Positions 25,851 through 34,231 of a stretch of DNA of 64,000 nucleotides are shown piece by piece; within the stretch, counting starts at the first letter, position 1; each line of letters begins with the position of its first letter. Origin of the DNA: DLKC01 sp002478885 (GTDB lineage: Bacteria > Bacteroidota > Bacteroidia > Chitinophagales > Chitinophagaceae); NCBI GenBank assembly GCA_046329585.1, contig JAXLUI010000001.1:2666001-2730000 (forward strand), read 5' to 3'. A model generated the notes under the pieces. That model worked only from the letters and a program-made list of their open reading frames with translations, was not told the DNA's origin and searched no databases. The position numbers were made by a program, and so were the translations under genes.

Positions 25851-25905
25851 GAGCGGGCTGCAGAACATGTATTAAGCTTTTGTTGTGTCACTCACTTGTG
25901 CGTTC
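25851..25905 (+). repeat. dispersed intergenic repeat, single arm (forward)
   Basis: Box GAGCGGGCTGCAG at about 25850 and core GTTGTGTCACTCACTT at 25882-25897 (TGTCAC subfamily), then GTGCGTTCG. Together with the reverse arm at 26561-26618 it brackets one small gene. Confidence 0.85.
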
Positions 25906-25932
25906 GCTACTTTATTCGAAAATTGAAAATTA

Positions 25933-26508
25933 ATGTGGGAGAAATTTAGAACAACATTATTAAACATCATTGTAACTGCATCCGCAATACTAGTATTTGC
26001 AGCTGCTTTTGAATCTGGTTGTTTTGAAAACCATTGTACACACTATGGTGATATTCATTCCAGCGAGCAGGAAATAAAATTCTGGTATTCCGATCTAGGT
26101 GCTATCAATGACTATGAAACTTACTCTTACAAAATCGTAATTACAAATTACGAAAACAACAAAATGACTGCTAAAGACTTTGCAGAAATTGCTAGGAAAT
26201 ATATTGATACAGCAAGGGATGATAGGCCTATCAGTTCAATAACTTTCGCTGGCCAGCCACCACATAGTTGTATTCTTGATGGCAAGTATGTTGACGATTA
26301 TAATTTTTGGGGACGAAGTTATGATTATAAAAAATATCTCATCATCACGATTGGATTTGAAAATAACTTTCCACAAAATAAGGGATTAAAAAATCCCAGT
26401 ATCGACTACATTGCCGTGTGGCATACCGAAAAACCGTTCAGCCCGAGCGGGCAAAAAGGTGTTGATTCAATTCTACAATCAAATGTGCCGCTGGACAATG
26501 GCTATTGA
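25933..26508 (+). CDS. hypothetical exported or membrane-anchored protein
   Basis: A 191-residue protein with one hydrophobic segment (about residues 8-25, LLNIIVTASAILVFAAAF) and then a cysteine pair (SGCFENHC), followed by a soluble domain rich in tyrosine and asparagine. No family recognised. It is bracketed by a forward repeat arm 28 bases before its start and a reverse arm about 50 bases after its stop, giving a cassette-like unit of about 770 bases. Its codons look more AT-rich than those of its neighbours. No ribosome-binding site is obvious. Confidence 0.55.
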   Translation: MWEKFRTTLLNIIVTASAILVFAAAFESGCFENHCTHYGDIHSSEQEIKFWYSDLGAINDYETYSYKIVITNYENNKMTAKDFAEIARKYIDTARDDRPISSITFAGQPPHSCILDGKYVDDYNFWGRSYDYKKYLIITIGFENNFPQNKGLKNPSIDYIAVWHTEKPFSPSGQKGVDSILQSNVPLDNGY

Positions 26509-26560
26509 TCATCACAAAAGAGGAGGTTTTCGAATAGGGTTGCTGAATAGATTTTTAACC

Positions 26561-26618
26561 GCACAAGAGTGCGACGCAACGGTCGCTCAATAGTTATTCA
26601 AAAGCCGGGAACAAAAAA
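26561..26618 (-). repeat. dispersed intergenic repeat, single arm (reverse)
   Basis: Core CAAGAGTGCGACGCAAC at 26564-26580 and box AAAAGCCGGGAACAAAAAAA at about 26600-26618. It ends nine bases before the GTG start of the next gene. Confidence 0.85.
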
Positions 26619-26626
26619 ATAAAACT

Positions 26627-27547
26627 GTGAAACGAAGAGATTTTTTACAAACAACCACATCGGCTACGACTGCACTAATGCTTTCGTCGCTGAATACATT
26701 TGCCAAACAGCAATCAACAAACATGGGTACCAATTTTCAATTAAAAGTGCTGGCCACTAACTGGGGTTTCGATGGAACGATGGATCAATACTGTGCCAAA
26801 GTAAAGCAGGAAGGTTATGATGGCATCGAGATCTGGTGGCCAACAGAACAGAAAGGCCAGGATGAATTATTTTCCGCATTAAAGAAATACAACCTGGAAG
26901 TTGGTTTTCTTACAGCAGGCTATCAAAGTAAATTTGATGAGCATTTTGCTACATTCAAAAACATGATCGAGGCCGCGGCGAATAATGCTGTGCAAAGGCC
27001 TTTATATATAAACTGCCATTCGGGCAGAGATTATTTTACCTATGAGCAGGGCAAAACTATTATAGACTATACTACTGCGTTGGCAAAATCAACAGGCTTA
27101 AAAATCTGCCATGAAACACACCGTTCAAGGCTGATGTATTCGGCACCGGTTGCAAAGCACTACCTGGAGACTATACCTGACCTGCGTTTTACGCTCGACA
27201 TATCTCATTGGTGCAATGTGCATGAATCTTTGCTGGCAGATCAGCAGGAGACGATCGATCTTGTTTTGCCAAGAGTAAACCATGTGCATGCACGTATCGG
27301 CCACCAGGAAGGGCCGCAGGTAAATGACCCTCGTGCACCTGAATGGGATAATGCCGTAAAAGCGCATTTTGCCTGGTGGGATAAAATTGTTGAATTTAAA
27401 AAACAAAAAGGGGAAGTGCTGACGGTATTGACAGAATTTGGCCCGCCTGATTATATGCCAACGCTGCCATACACAAGGCAACCATTGGCCGATCAATGGG
27501 CAATTAACGTGCACATGATGAAGGTGCTGAGGCAGCGGTACCGTTGA
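26627..27547 (+). CDS. secreted sugar phosphate isomerase/epimerase-like TIM-barrel protein
   Basis: A 306-residue protein of the xylose-isomerase-like/AP-endonuclease-2 fold. The N-terminus MKRRDFLQTTTSATTALMLSS is a Tat-type export signal, so it acts outside the cytoplasm. The barrel motifs are GYDGIEIWWPTEQKG near the start, KICHETHRSRLMYS (metal-ligand Glu and His), FTLDISHWCNVHE and NHVHARIGHQEGPQ. GTG is the start codon, fixed by the signal sequence. It follows directly after a repeat arm and precedes the cytochrome-LRR gene. Exported members of this fold often accompany sugar oxidoreductases in Bacteroidota; the substrate is unknown. Confidence 0.85.
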   Translation: MKRRDFLQTTTSATTALMLSSLNTFAKQQSTNMGTNFQLKVLATNWGFDGTMDQYCAKVKQEGYDGIEIWWPTEQKGQDELFSALKKYNLEVGFLTAGYQSKFDEHFATFKNMIEAAANNAVQRPLYINCHSGRDYFTYEQGKTIIDYTTALAKSTGLKICHETHRSRLMYSAPVAKHYLETIPDLRFTLDISHWCNVHESLLADQQETIDLVLPRVNHVHARIGHQEGPQVNDPRAPEWDNAVKAHFAWWDKIVEFKKQKGEVLTVLTEFGPPDYMPTLPYTRQPLADQWAINVHMMKVLRQRYR

Positions 27548-27609
27548 GCCGTCTGCCCTGATAGGAATCATCAAAACCTGGATTAGAACTGAACTCAAAA
27601 AACAACTAC

Positions 27610-29031
27610 GTGCTTTTAACAATTACTGAATTTCTCGGTCATTTTCATCCGCTCATTGTTCATTTGCCGATCGGCATTTTGTTGATAGGTTTATTGCTCC
27701 AATATCTTTCCCGCAAAGAAAAATATACTGCATTCAAGCCTGCGATACCGCTTGTTTTATTGTTGGGAACCATTTCCGCTTTTATTTCCTGCATTACAGG
27801 CTATCTACTCTCTATGACAGACGACTACGACGAATCACTGGTGAGCTGGCACATGTGGATGGGCATTAGCGTGGCGCTCGTTTCGTTTATGCTTTATGCG
27901 AAAGAGAAGAATCCAGAGTTTGCGATAAATAAAAAACTGCTTGCTCTTGGCTTGTTTGTGCTGGTTATGATCACTGGCCATTTGGGTGGTTCGTTGACGC
28001 ATGGATCGGATTACGTGACCAAGCCGTTGAAAAATATTTTCAGTGGTGATTCCGACATCGCAGTATCAGCAATAAAACCCATCCCTAATGTACAGGAAGC
28101 CGCAGCATACAGTGATGTGATAAAGCCTATCCTTGAAACAAAGTGTTACTCCTGTCATGGCGCGAACAAACAAAAAGGCGGCTTACGGATGGATGACAGT
28201 CTAAAGCTGATGAAAGGCGGAAAAGACGGCAACGTGATCGAAGCAGGCGATGCCGATGCCAGTGAAATGATCAAACGCTTAATGCTGCCTGTTGACAATG
28301 ACGATCATATGCCGCCCAAAGAAAAATCGCAACCAACGGAACAGCAGATTGCATTGCTCCACTGGTGGATCAGTAATGGTGCAGCATTCGACAAAAAGGT
28401 AAAGCAGCTTCCGCAGGATGATAAAATAAAACCATCGCTACTAGCATTGCAGAAAGCCGCTGTAATAAAAATTGAGAGCAGTTTTATTCCTAAAACGCCC
28501 GTAGCAGAAGCTGATCAAAAAGTGGTGGCTCAGCTGCGGGAAAGTGGCGTGGTTATTTTGCCAGTGGCACAGAACAGTAATTATTTAATGGCAAGTTTTG
28601 TTACAGATACAATCATTGGTAAAGAAGACATCGCATTACTGCAACAGATCAAAGATCAATTGCTATGGCTAAAACTCAGCGACACAAATCTTAGCGATGA
28701 GCAATTGGCAGGCGTTGGGCAGCTGGCAAATCTTACCAAACTAAACATTGCAGGTACAAACATTACCGACAAAGGCCTTACTCAACTGCAATCATTGCAG
28801 CAGTTGCAGTACCTGAATATTGTTAATACAAAAATTTCTTCAGCAGGGCTTATGCAGCTAACATCGCTGAAAAAACTTGAGTCGCTATACATTTATAAAA
28901 CCAACACTGCGACTACCGACTATGCATCGTTAAAAACAACATTTCCCAAAACAACAATCGACACCGGTGGCTACGAAGTGCCCACTTTAGCTACTGACAC
29001 CACTCTTGTAAAAGAGAAGAAAACATATTGA
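27610..29031 (+). CDS. DUF2231 membrane / c-type cytochrome / leucine-rich-repeat protein
   Basis: A 473-residue three-part protein. Residues 5-140 form a DUF2231 membrane domain with four helices and conserved histidines (HFHPLIVHLPIG, WHMWMG, TGHLGG). Residues 165-260 are a planctomycete-type cytochrome C domain with heme motif C179-Y-S-C-H183 and the distal HMPPKEK. Residues 340-435 hold leucine-rich repeats (LANLTKLNIAGTNITDKGLTQLQSL). It probably passes electrons at the cytoplasmic membrane and binds a partner through the LRRs. Start is GTG at 27610. It closes a block of cytochrome and DUF1501 genes with which it likely works. Confidence 0.9.
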   Translation: MLLTITEFLGHFHPLIVHLPIGILLIGLLLQYLSRKEKYTAFKPAIPLVLLLGTISAFISCITGYLLSMTDDYDESLVSWHMWMGISVALVSFMLYAKEKNPEFAINKKLLALGLFVLVMITGHLGGSLTHGSDYVTKPLKNIFSGDSDIAVSAIKPIPNVQEAAAYSDVIKPILETKCYSCHGANKQKGGLRMDDSLKLMKGGKDGNVIEAGDADASEMIKRLMLPVDNDDHMPPKEKSQPTEQQIALLHWWISNGAAFDKKVKQLPQDDKIKPSLLALQKAAVIKIESSFIPKTPVAEADQKVVAQLRESGVVILPVAQNSNYLMASFVTDTIIGKEDIALLQQIKDQLLWLKLSDTNLSDEQLAGVGQLANLTKLNIAGTNITDKGLTQLQSLQQLQYLNIVNTKISSAGLMQLTSLKKLESLYIYKTNTATTDYASLKTTFPKTTIDTGGYEVPTLATDTTLVKEKKTY

Positions 29032-29034
29032 TTT

Positions 29035-29090
29035 TGTTACCCGGCTCCGGTACTTCGTGGTATCGCCCCTTGCGTCGCACTCTTCAACGG
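29035..29090 (+). repeat. dispersed intergenic repeat, single arm (forward)
   Basis: Box GTTACCCGGCTCCGG at 29036 and core TTGCGTCGCACTCTT at 29070-29084 (TCGC subfamily; first G replaced by C). It starts directly after the stop codon at 29031. Confidence 0.82.
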
Positions 29091-29142
29091 AATATCGCTG
29101 CTAGACTCCTTTGCTATTTGTTTTCAACAGCTTCTGGCATTT

Positions 29143-29580
29143 TTATGCGATTGCTTCCCCATGTTCCGCAATAAAAGCGTTGATTTCTTCCTCTGTTATT
29201 TTCGTAACAACATATGGGCATGCAGAACAGGCTTTATAATTCCATTGACTATACCAGCGGCATTGACTGCGGATGGAACATGCGGGCAGGTTGGCCTCGC
29301 TGAAATTGATGAGTGATTTAATTTCTTCTACAATACGGTCGGCTACACCACACCTGCTACCGGTCCACTGTTTGCAGCCATGCTCCACACATTTATTGGC
29401 AAACCGAAAATATTGTTGCGGATCTTTATTGTTTAAAGTAGCCTTGTCTATGAATTGCTGCGTAACAGGCAGGGCCTGCGGTAATATAGCAACAGTTCCA
29501 TCAGGTTGCCGAACGCCCAACAGTTGTGAACCTGTCACAGCTCTTGCACTTGGGCAAAGTATTTTTTCAGCGTTGTTCAT
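29143..29580 (-). CDS. cysteine-rich hypothetical protein
   Basis: A 145-residue protein with eight cysteines at 9, 64, 69, 77, 101, 107, 118 and 121, in the patterns C-x4-C-x7-C and C-x5-C-x10-C-x2-C. Such spacing suits two metal or Fe-S sites, possibly with tryptophan and arginine packing (SQCRWYSQWNYKACSACP). No signal peptide is seen, so it is cytoplasmic. No named family recognised. It lies 83 bases downstream of a gene for an 80-residue protein on the same strand, and both sit between inverted repeat arms at 29035 and 30046. A link to modification of the small protein is only a guess. Confidence 0.6.
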   Translation of the reverse strand: MNNAEKILCPSARAVTGSQLLGVRQPDGTVAILPQALPVTQQFIDKATLNNKDPQQYFRFANKCVEHGCKQWTGSRCGVADRIVEEIKSLINFSEANLPACSIRSQCRWYSQWNYKACSACPYVVTKITEEEINAFIAEHGEAIA

Positions 29581-29663
29581 GATTTTCCTTTTCGGTGTTT
29601 ACCCTGAAATAATTGGCAGACAAAAAAATGTTTGCCCGGTTGAACAGGCAAACATGATAAAAC

Positions 29664-29906
29664 TTAGAAGCCCATATTCTGTTCTAGGTTTTTAATGAAG
29701 ATATCATCAAGTGGCATAGCGATGATACCTTGCAGGATAGGCCCAATCGGCCTGAAGCGAACGGGGATAAAAGCGAGTTGCTCATCGTGGCCAATACTGG
29801 CAAGTTCATTGGTTACAGCAGTTTGAATAGCCTTGTTGATAGCGGCACGATGCTCATCATCCAGCTTTACCTTACCAAGGTCAACAGTAAATACATTCTT
29901 AGACAT
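29664..29906 (-). CDS. short hypothetical protein upstream of the cysteine-rich gene
   Basis: An 80-residue protein starting MSKNVFTVDLGKVKLDDEH (ATG at 29906), with a predicted helix (RAAINKAIQTAVTNELASIG) and a C-terminal half of hydrophobic, proline- and arginine-containing character (FIPVRFRPIGPILQGIIAMPL). It has no cysteine, no signal peptide and no recognised family. The leader-like charged helix followed by a different hydrophobic tail resembles the layout of some peptide precursors, but no cleavage motif (GG or similar) sits between them. It is the first gene of a two-gene unit with the cysteine-rich protein. Confidence 0.6.
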   Translation of the reverse strand: MSKNVFTVDLGKVKLDDEHRAAINKAIQTAVTNELASIGHDEQLAFIPVRFRPIGPILQGIIAMPLDDIFIKNLEQNMGF

Positions 29907-30045
29907 GGCGTTTGATTTTTTGGTTAACAAATTGTTGTAAACAAATCTAATTTTCCAGAACCCTTGATGTCAAGCGTATATCTACCGCATTTACAAACGT
30001 AACAATACCCGAACTATTCGAAACGGCATCCCGTTCCTGATCTAT

Positions 30046-30098
30046 CGCTGAAGTGTGCGACGCAACAGGCGATGCCATATGCCCGTTTGCCGGGCATA
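30046..30098 (-). repeat. dispersed intergenic repeat, single arm (reverse) with hairpin box
   Basis: Core AAGTGTGCGACGCAAC at 30051-30066, spacer GGCGATGCC, then a hairpin of ATGCCCG and CGGGCAT (about 30076-30096) where other arms have a plain CCGGCT box. The hairpin resembles the one inserted in the arm at 23510. Confidence 0.8.
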
Positions 30099-30175
30099 CA
30101 AACCATCTTTAAAGCTTTCGGTTGTTGACATAGATAAACAGTATTTTTATAGCAGAAACTTTACGGGATTTTTTG

Positions 30176-32977
30176 ATGCTTATGAGACTATTTATCCTGG
30201 TCACCGCATTGTGCTTATCTACTTTTCTGCGTGCACAGCAATTGATGCAACTTGTTTTTAATGATAAAAACCAGCAGGAAGTTGTTGCCTTAAACTCAGG
30301 CAATAACGATATGATAAAACTGCCAAAACAAATACCACTCATTTCGTTTGAGCTAAACAAAATGGCCTACGTCAGTAACGACGCAGCGCTTAATAAAATA
30401 CTTAAAATAACAACTGTTACCGATACTTCATTTCATTATGGAGTGCGGCTTGGCATCAGCCTCACGAATATTTCGCAAAAACAAGTCAGCATCAACAATA
30501 TTGTTCCCTTTGGAAAAAGAGATGCGGAAGCATACATCTGCGGAAAAGCATTGGCAGATACCAGCCGTTCACTTCTCTTTCAAAAAAATAAAGCACCTGT
30601 CGGGGTGATCGTTCCGCATAATTGCAATGACCTGGGCTTTGCATCACTTCCATTGCAAGAGCATTGGTCTCTGTATGCGCTGCTCCGTCGGAGCGATGAC
30701 AGCATTCAGAATTATCTGCTGCTAAGAAGCCCATACCATTTGCAGCCGGGTAAAACCATCAGCTTTTATTTTTATGCCGACATTGTGCAGGGCGATTGGC
30801 ACGCCGCACTGAAAAAGTGTTTTCAGCAAAAGATGTTGTACGAGGTAACGGATTTTGACAACTCATTGTACGAACGCAGTGATCTTTCTTATATCCGTAA
30901 TGCCTATACCATGCACTTGATGATGGCGTGGAATAAAGATTATTACGATGCAACCGACGGTTTGTATCATTTCACCTCTTTTCTCAAAAAAATGGTTACG
31001 CTTTATGGCGGCGATGACGTGTTTGCCATCTGGCCAACATGGCCGGCGCTCGGACTTGATCAGCGCACACAATGGCAATTGATGGAAGCATTGCCGGGCG
31101 GATTGCAACAACAAACAAAACTGGCTGCCATTGCGCACAGCATGGGCTCAAAATATTTTATCAGCTATAACCCCTGGGATGACAGCAATGAAGCAGTTTC
31201 ATTAAAGCAAATGAGCAGCATGATTGCAGGCATCGACGCCGATGGCGTGGTCCTCGACACAAAAGCTGAAGCCAGCATAACCTTGCAGGATGCAGCCGAC
31301 AACGCAAAGCCCGGCGTTATCCTGTACAGTGAAGGCATGGCAGTTCCTCGCGATATGCAGGGCATTATTTCAGGCCGTGTGCATAACGATATTTATTATC
31401 CGCCGCTGTTAAACCTCAACAAACTCATCAAACCGGGTTTTGCAATTTTTCGCGTCGCTGAAATCAATAAAGAAAAAATCCGGAGAGAATACGCATCGGC
31501 TTTGTTTAACGGTTACGGGGTAGAGATAAATGTTATGCGCCCCGGAAAACCCGAATGGGTCGAGGACGATTATCGCTATTGGGGCAAATGTGTGCGGATA
31601 CTAAGAGAGAACAGTGCCAATTTTCATAGCGACAGCCTTGAATTTTTGGTCCCTGCATTACAGGACAGCATTTATATCAACAAGTGGCCGTCAAACACTA
31701 AAACTGTTTACACTGTTTTCAGCTCACTCCCGCAAGGCTTTTCAGGGCCATTATTTAAAGCACAAGAAAAAACCGGTTACCATTTTATCGATCTGTGGAA
31801 TCACGAATCAATACAAACCCAGCAGCAAAATGGATTGGAGTACTTAACCATTCAGCTCGATGCGTTTGATAAAAAATATCTTGGCACCAATAACGAAGGC
31901 GCTGTTTGTGCCATCGCTCAATTGCCACAGCTTTTACAAACAACCATGGAAGGGGATAAACTTTTTATCACAGCAACAAAAGGCAGCAATATTAAAGTAT
32001 GGCAGGGTAATCCTTCCTACGAAAAAAATGCACTGCAAATATTTTCCCGTGATACAACATTTCATTTCTTCCAGAATTTTGGAAGAACCGAAGGCAAATA
32101 TGTTGTGCAGCTGTTCGACAACAAAGAACTGCTTGATGAAAAGATAATTTACATAACGCCCGGCACGCCATTGCTTGTTTCAGAAAAAGCACAAAGCCCG
32201 GTTGCACCAGCAGCTCCGCAAGACATGGTAAAAATCCCTGCAGGCAGTTTTACCATGCATGTAACAAACGGCGATGAATTTATCGGCTATCCAAAACAAG
32301 GCTATCCGAAAATAATAAACATGAAGAGTTTTTATATCGATATCTTGCCTGTCACTAATCAACAGTTTAAAGACTTTTTACTTGCAACTAAGTATCATCC
32401 CGGCGACACAACGAATTTTTTAAACCACTGGCTCAACGGAAATATTCCAAAAGGTGAAGAAAATTTCCCCGTCATTTATGTGAGTTACGAAGACGCGCTG
32501 GCTTATTCCACCTGGGCGAATAAACGTCTGCCCACAGAAGCAGAGTGGCAGTATGCAGCGCAAGCCAATGATGAAAGAAACTGGCCCTGGGGCAACATGG
32601 TAAAACAAAGCGGGCAGCAACAAAAAAACATCAGCACTACTTTAACACTGGTCGATTATGGCACACCCGATTCTACATTTTGCAACATCGGTGATGGCAA
32701 ACTGTACTCTGTCGGCAAATACAAAAAGGGTGCAAATCCTTATGGTATTCAGGATTTGGTGGGATCCATATGGCAGCTCACCAACGATCATTATCAAAGT
32801 GATACTTACGATTATATTATTATGAAAGGTGGAAGTTATTACAAGCCGGGCGGAAGCTGGTGGTATGTGCAAGGGGGGCCAAAGCCATTGCAATACCGGC
32901 AAATGCTGTTGCGCGTGTCGCCCGGTTTTGAAAGAAACAGTGCAACAGGTTTCAGGTGTGTAAAAGATGCAGAGTAA
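30176..32977 (+). CDS. glycosidase-like TIM-barrel protein fused to an FGE-like (SUMF) domain
   Basis: A 933-residue exported protein (signal peptide MLMRLFILVTALCLSTFLRAQ). Residues of about 30-650 form a beta-sandwich and TIM-barrel-like region (GDDVFAIWPTWPALGLDQRTQWQ, SKYFISYNPWDDS, GVVLDTKAEASITL, ALFNGYGVEINVMRPG) similar to uncharacterised glycosidases; the family is not certain. From residue 684 to the end lies a formylglycine-generating-enzyme-like domain (MVKIPAGSFTM, VTNQQFKDFL, RLPTEAEWQYAA, FRCVKDAE). The place of the copper-binding cysteines of true FGE is taken by GGSYYKPGGSWWYVQ, without cysteine. It is therefore not expected to mature sulfatases; a substrate- or calcium-binding role is more likely. 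Start could also be the ATG at 30182. Confidence 0.75.
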   Translation: MLMRLFILVTALCLSTFLRAQQLMQLVFNDKNQQEVVALNSGNNDMIKLPKQIPLISFELNKMAYVSNDAALNKILKITTVTDTSFHYGVRLGISLTNISQKQVSINNIVPFGKRDAEAYICGKALADTSRSLLFQKNKAPVGVIVPHNCNDLGFASLPLQEHWSLYALLRRSDDSIQNYLLLRSPYHLQPGKTISFYFYADIVQGDWHAALKKCFQQKMLYEVTDFDNSLYERSDLSYIRNAYTMHLMMAWNKDYYDATDGLYHFTSFLKKMVTLYGGDDVFAIWPTWPALGLDQRTQWQLMEALPGGLQQQTKLAAIAHSMGSKYFISYNPWDDSNEAVSLKQMSSMIAGIDADGVVLDTKAEASITLQDAADNAKPGVILYSEGMAVPRDMQGIISGRVHNDIYYPPLLNLNKLIKPGFAIFRVAEINKEKIRREYASALFNGYGVEINVMRPGKPEWVEDDYRYWGKCVRILRENSANFHSDSLEFLVPALQDSIYINKWPSNTKTVYTVFSSLPQGFSGPLFKAQEKTGYHFIDLWNHESIQTQQQNGLEYLTIQLDAFDKKYLGTNNEGAVCAIAQLPQLLQTTMEGDKLFITATKGSNIKVWQGNPSYEKNALQIFSRDTTFHFFQNFGRTEGKYVVQLFDNKELLDEKIIYITPGTPLLVSEKAQSPVAPAAPQDMVKIPAGSFTMHVTNGDEFIGYPKQGYPKIINMKSFYIDILPVTNQQFKDFLLATKYHPGDTTNFLNHWLNGNIPKGEENFPVIYVSYEDALAYSTWANKRLPTEAEWQYAAQANDERNWPWGNMVKQSGQQQKNISTTLTLVDYGTPDSTFCNIGDGKLYSVGKYKKGANPYGIQDLVGSIWQLTNDHYQSDTYDYIIMKGGSYYKPGGSWWYVQGGPKPLQYRQMLLRVSPGFERNSATGFRCVKDAE

Positions 32978-32999
32978 TTTACTTACTAAATTCTTTGTT

Positions 33000-33050
33000 A
33001 CCAGCAGCATTATTTCATTGCATCTTCTGTTGCGTCGCACTCTTGAACTT
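33000..33050 (+). repeat. dispersed intergenic repeat, single arm (forward)
   Basis: Core GTTGCGTCGCACTCTT at 33029-33044 (TCGC subfamily), followed by GAAC. The outer box is altered to TTACCAGCAGC at about 32998. It lies between the fused glycosidase gene and the chitinase gene. Confidence 0.8.
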
Positions 33051-33099
33051 CCTGTTTATAAAGCAACGTCTTCATCGGCGAATTTTAAAAAAATAATAA

Positions 33100-34086
33100 A
33101 TGCAAACCGGCATCAAACTCATCTTAGTTTTCATTAGCCTTGGTTTTTGTGTATTTGCGGCAAACGGGCAATCAACAAAAGACAGTAATACTTTTAAGAT
33201 TATCGGCTATTACTCTTTACAGTCTGCATTGAAGGCAGACAATAAAAATGTTCCGTTCAACAAGCTTACACATATCAATCTTTATTTTCTGAATCCTGAT
33301 TCAAACGGTGTATTTCCCGGAAAGTTGAGTGAACTTAGTCCATTTATAAATACAGCGCATGCAAAGAATGTAAAAGTGCTGGCATCTATCGGTAGTGGTG
33401 GTAAACACGCTTATTATGCAAAGCTTTTGAAAGATACTTACAGGCAAACGCTCATCAATAACCTGGTAGCAATCGTTCGTCAAACTGACCTGGACGGAAT
33501 CGACGTTGATATTGAAGGCAACGATATAGATGAGAACTATGACAATTTTGTTATTGAGCTTACAGCAGCACTGCACCAGGAACATAAACTTATTACAGCT
33601 GCTGTGGCCGTTTATTTTAAGAATGATTATACTGACAAAGCTTTGGCTCAATTCGATTTTATCAACCTCATGAGCTACGACCATACAGGCGCATGGGCGC
33701 CGCAAAAGCCAGGGCCACATTCCACTTACGACCAGGCGGTGGAAGATCTTTCCTATTTCAGGATGATGCGCAACATAGCAAAAGAGAAAATTGTTTTAGG
33801 CGTTCCTTTTTATGGCTATGGTTACGGTCCAACCCTTACTACACGAGGGCTCACACTTAACTACGATCATATTGTTAGCGACTATCCCGGCGCTGAATTC
33901 ACAGATGAATTTGATATTGGCGAAGGCAAAACGCTCTATTATAACGGCATGCCTACAATGAAATTAAAGACCAATCTTGCCAAACACGAAGCCTCGGGCA
34001 TTATGATCTGGCAAATCTCTGGCGATGCATCAGCGCCCAAATCTTTGCTCGATGTTATTTACCAATCTTCAAGAGAGAACAAATAA
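33100..34086 (+). CDS. GH18 chitinase-like glycoside hydrolase
   Basis: A 328-residue secreted glycosidase of family GH18 (signal peptide MQTGIKLILVFISLGFCVFAANGQ). The catalytic motif DxxDxDxE is complete as D132-G-I-D135-V-D137-I-E139. The barrel strands KIIGYYSL, THINLYFL, KVLASIGSGG, FDFINLMSYDHTGAW and KIVLGVPFYGYGY are typical. It should cleave beta-1,4-linked N-acetylglucosamine chains with substrate-assisted retention; related GH18 enzymes include endo-N-acetylglucosaminidases. No chitin-binding module is present. The stop at 34086 is followed at once by a paired repeat element. Confidence 0.92.
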   Translation: MQTGIKLILVFISLGFCVFAANGQSTKDSNTFKIIGYYSLQSALKADNKNVPFNKLTHINLYFLNPDSNGVFPGKLSELSPFINTAHAKNVKVLASIGSGGKHAYYAKLLKDTYRQTLINNLVAIVRQTDLDGIDVDIEGNDIDENYDNFVIELTAALHQEHKLITAAVAVYFKNDYTDKALAQFDFINLMSYDHTGAWAPQKPGPHSTYDQAVEDLSYFRMMRNIAKEKIVLGVPFYGYGYGPTLTTRGLTLNYDHIVSDYPGAEFTDEFDIGEGKTLYYNGMPTMKLKTNLAKHEASGIMIWQISGDASAPKSLLDVIYQSSRENK

Positions 34087-34088
34087 TG

Positions 34089-34227
34089 TGATACCAGCTT
34101 TCGACTTTGTGGCATCGCCGGTTGTGTCACTCACTTGTACGTTTGGAACAGTGCTGAGCAAAGCACAGAAAGTACAAGTGAGTGACACAACGAAGTACAA
34201 TAGCAGTACGCCAGCTAAATAAAAAAA
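34089..34227. repeat. dispersed intergenic repeat, paired inverted element (perfect 20-bp arms)
   Basis: The best-preserved element. GTTGTGTCACTCACTTGTAC at 34121-34140 is matched by its exact reverse complement at 34172-34191, with 31 bases between them that contain a further TGCT/AGCA pairing. The outer boxes are ACCAGCTTTC at about 34093 and CGCCAGCTAAATAAAAAAA ending at 34227. It fills the whole gap between two convergent genes (34086 and 34232). About 88 of 97 bases from the left core on match the element at 35739-35878. Confidence 0.92.
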
Positions 34228-34231
34228 GTTT

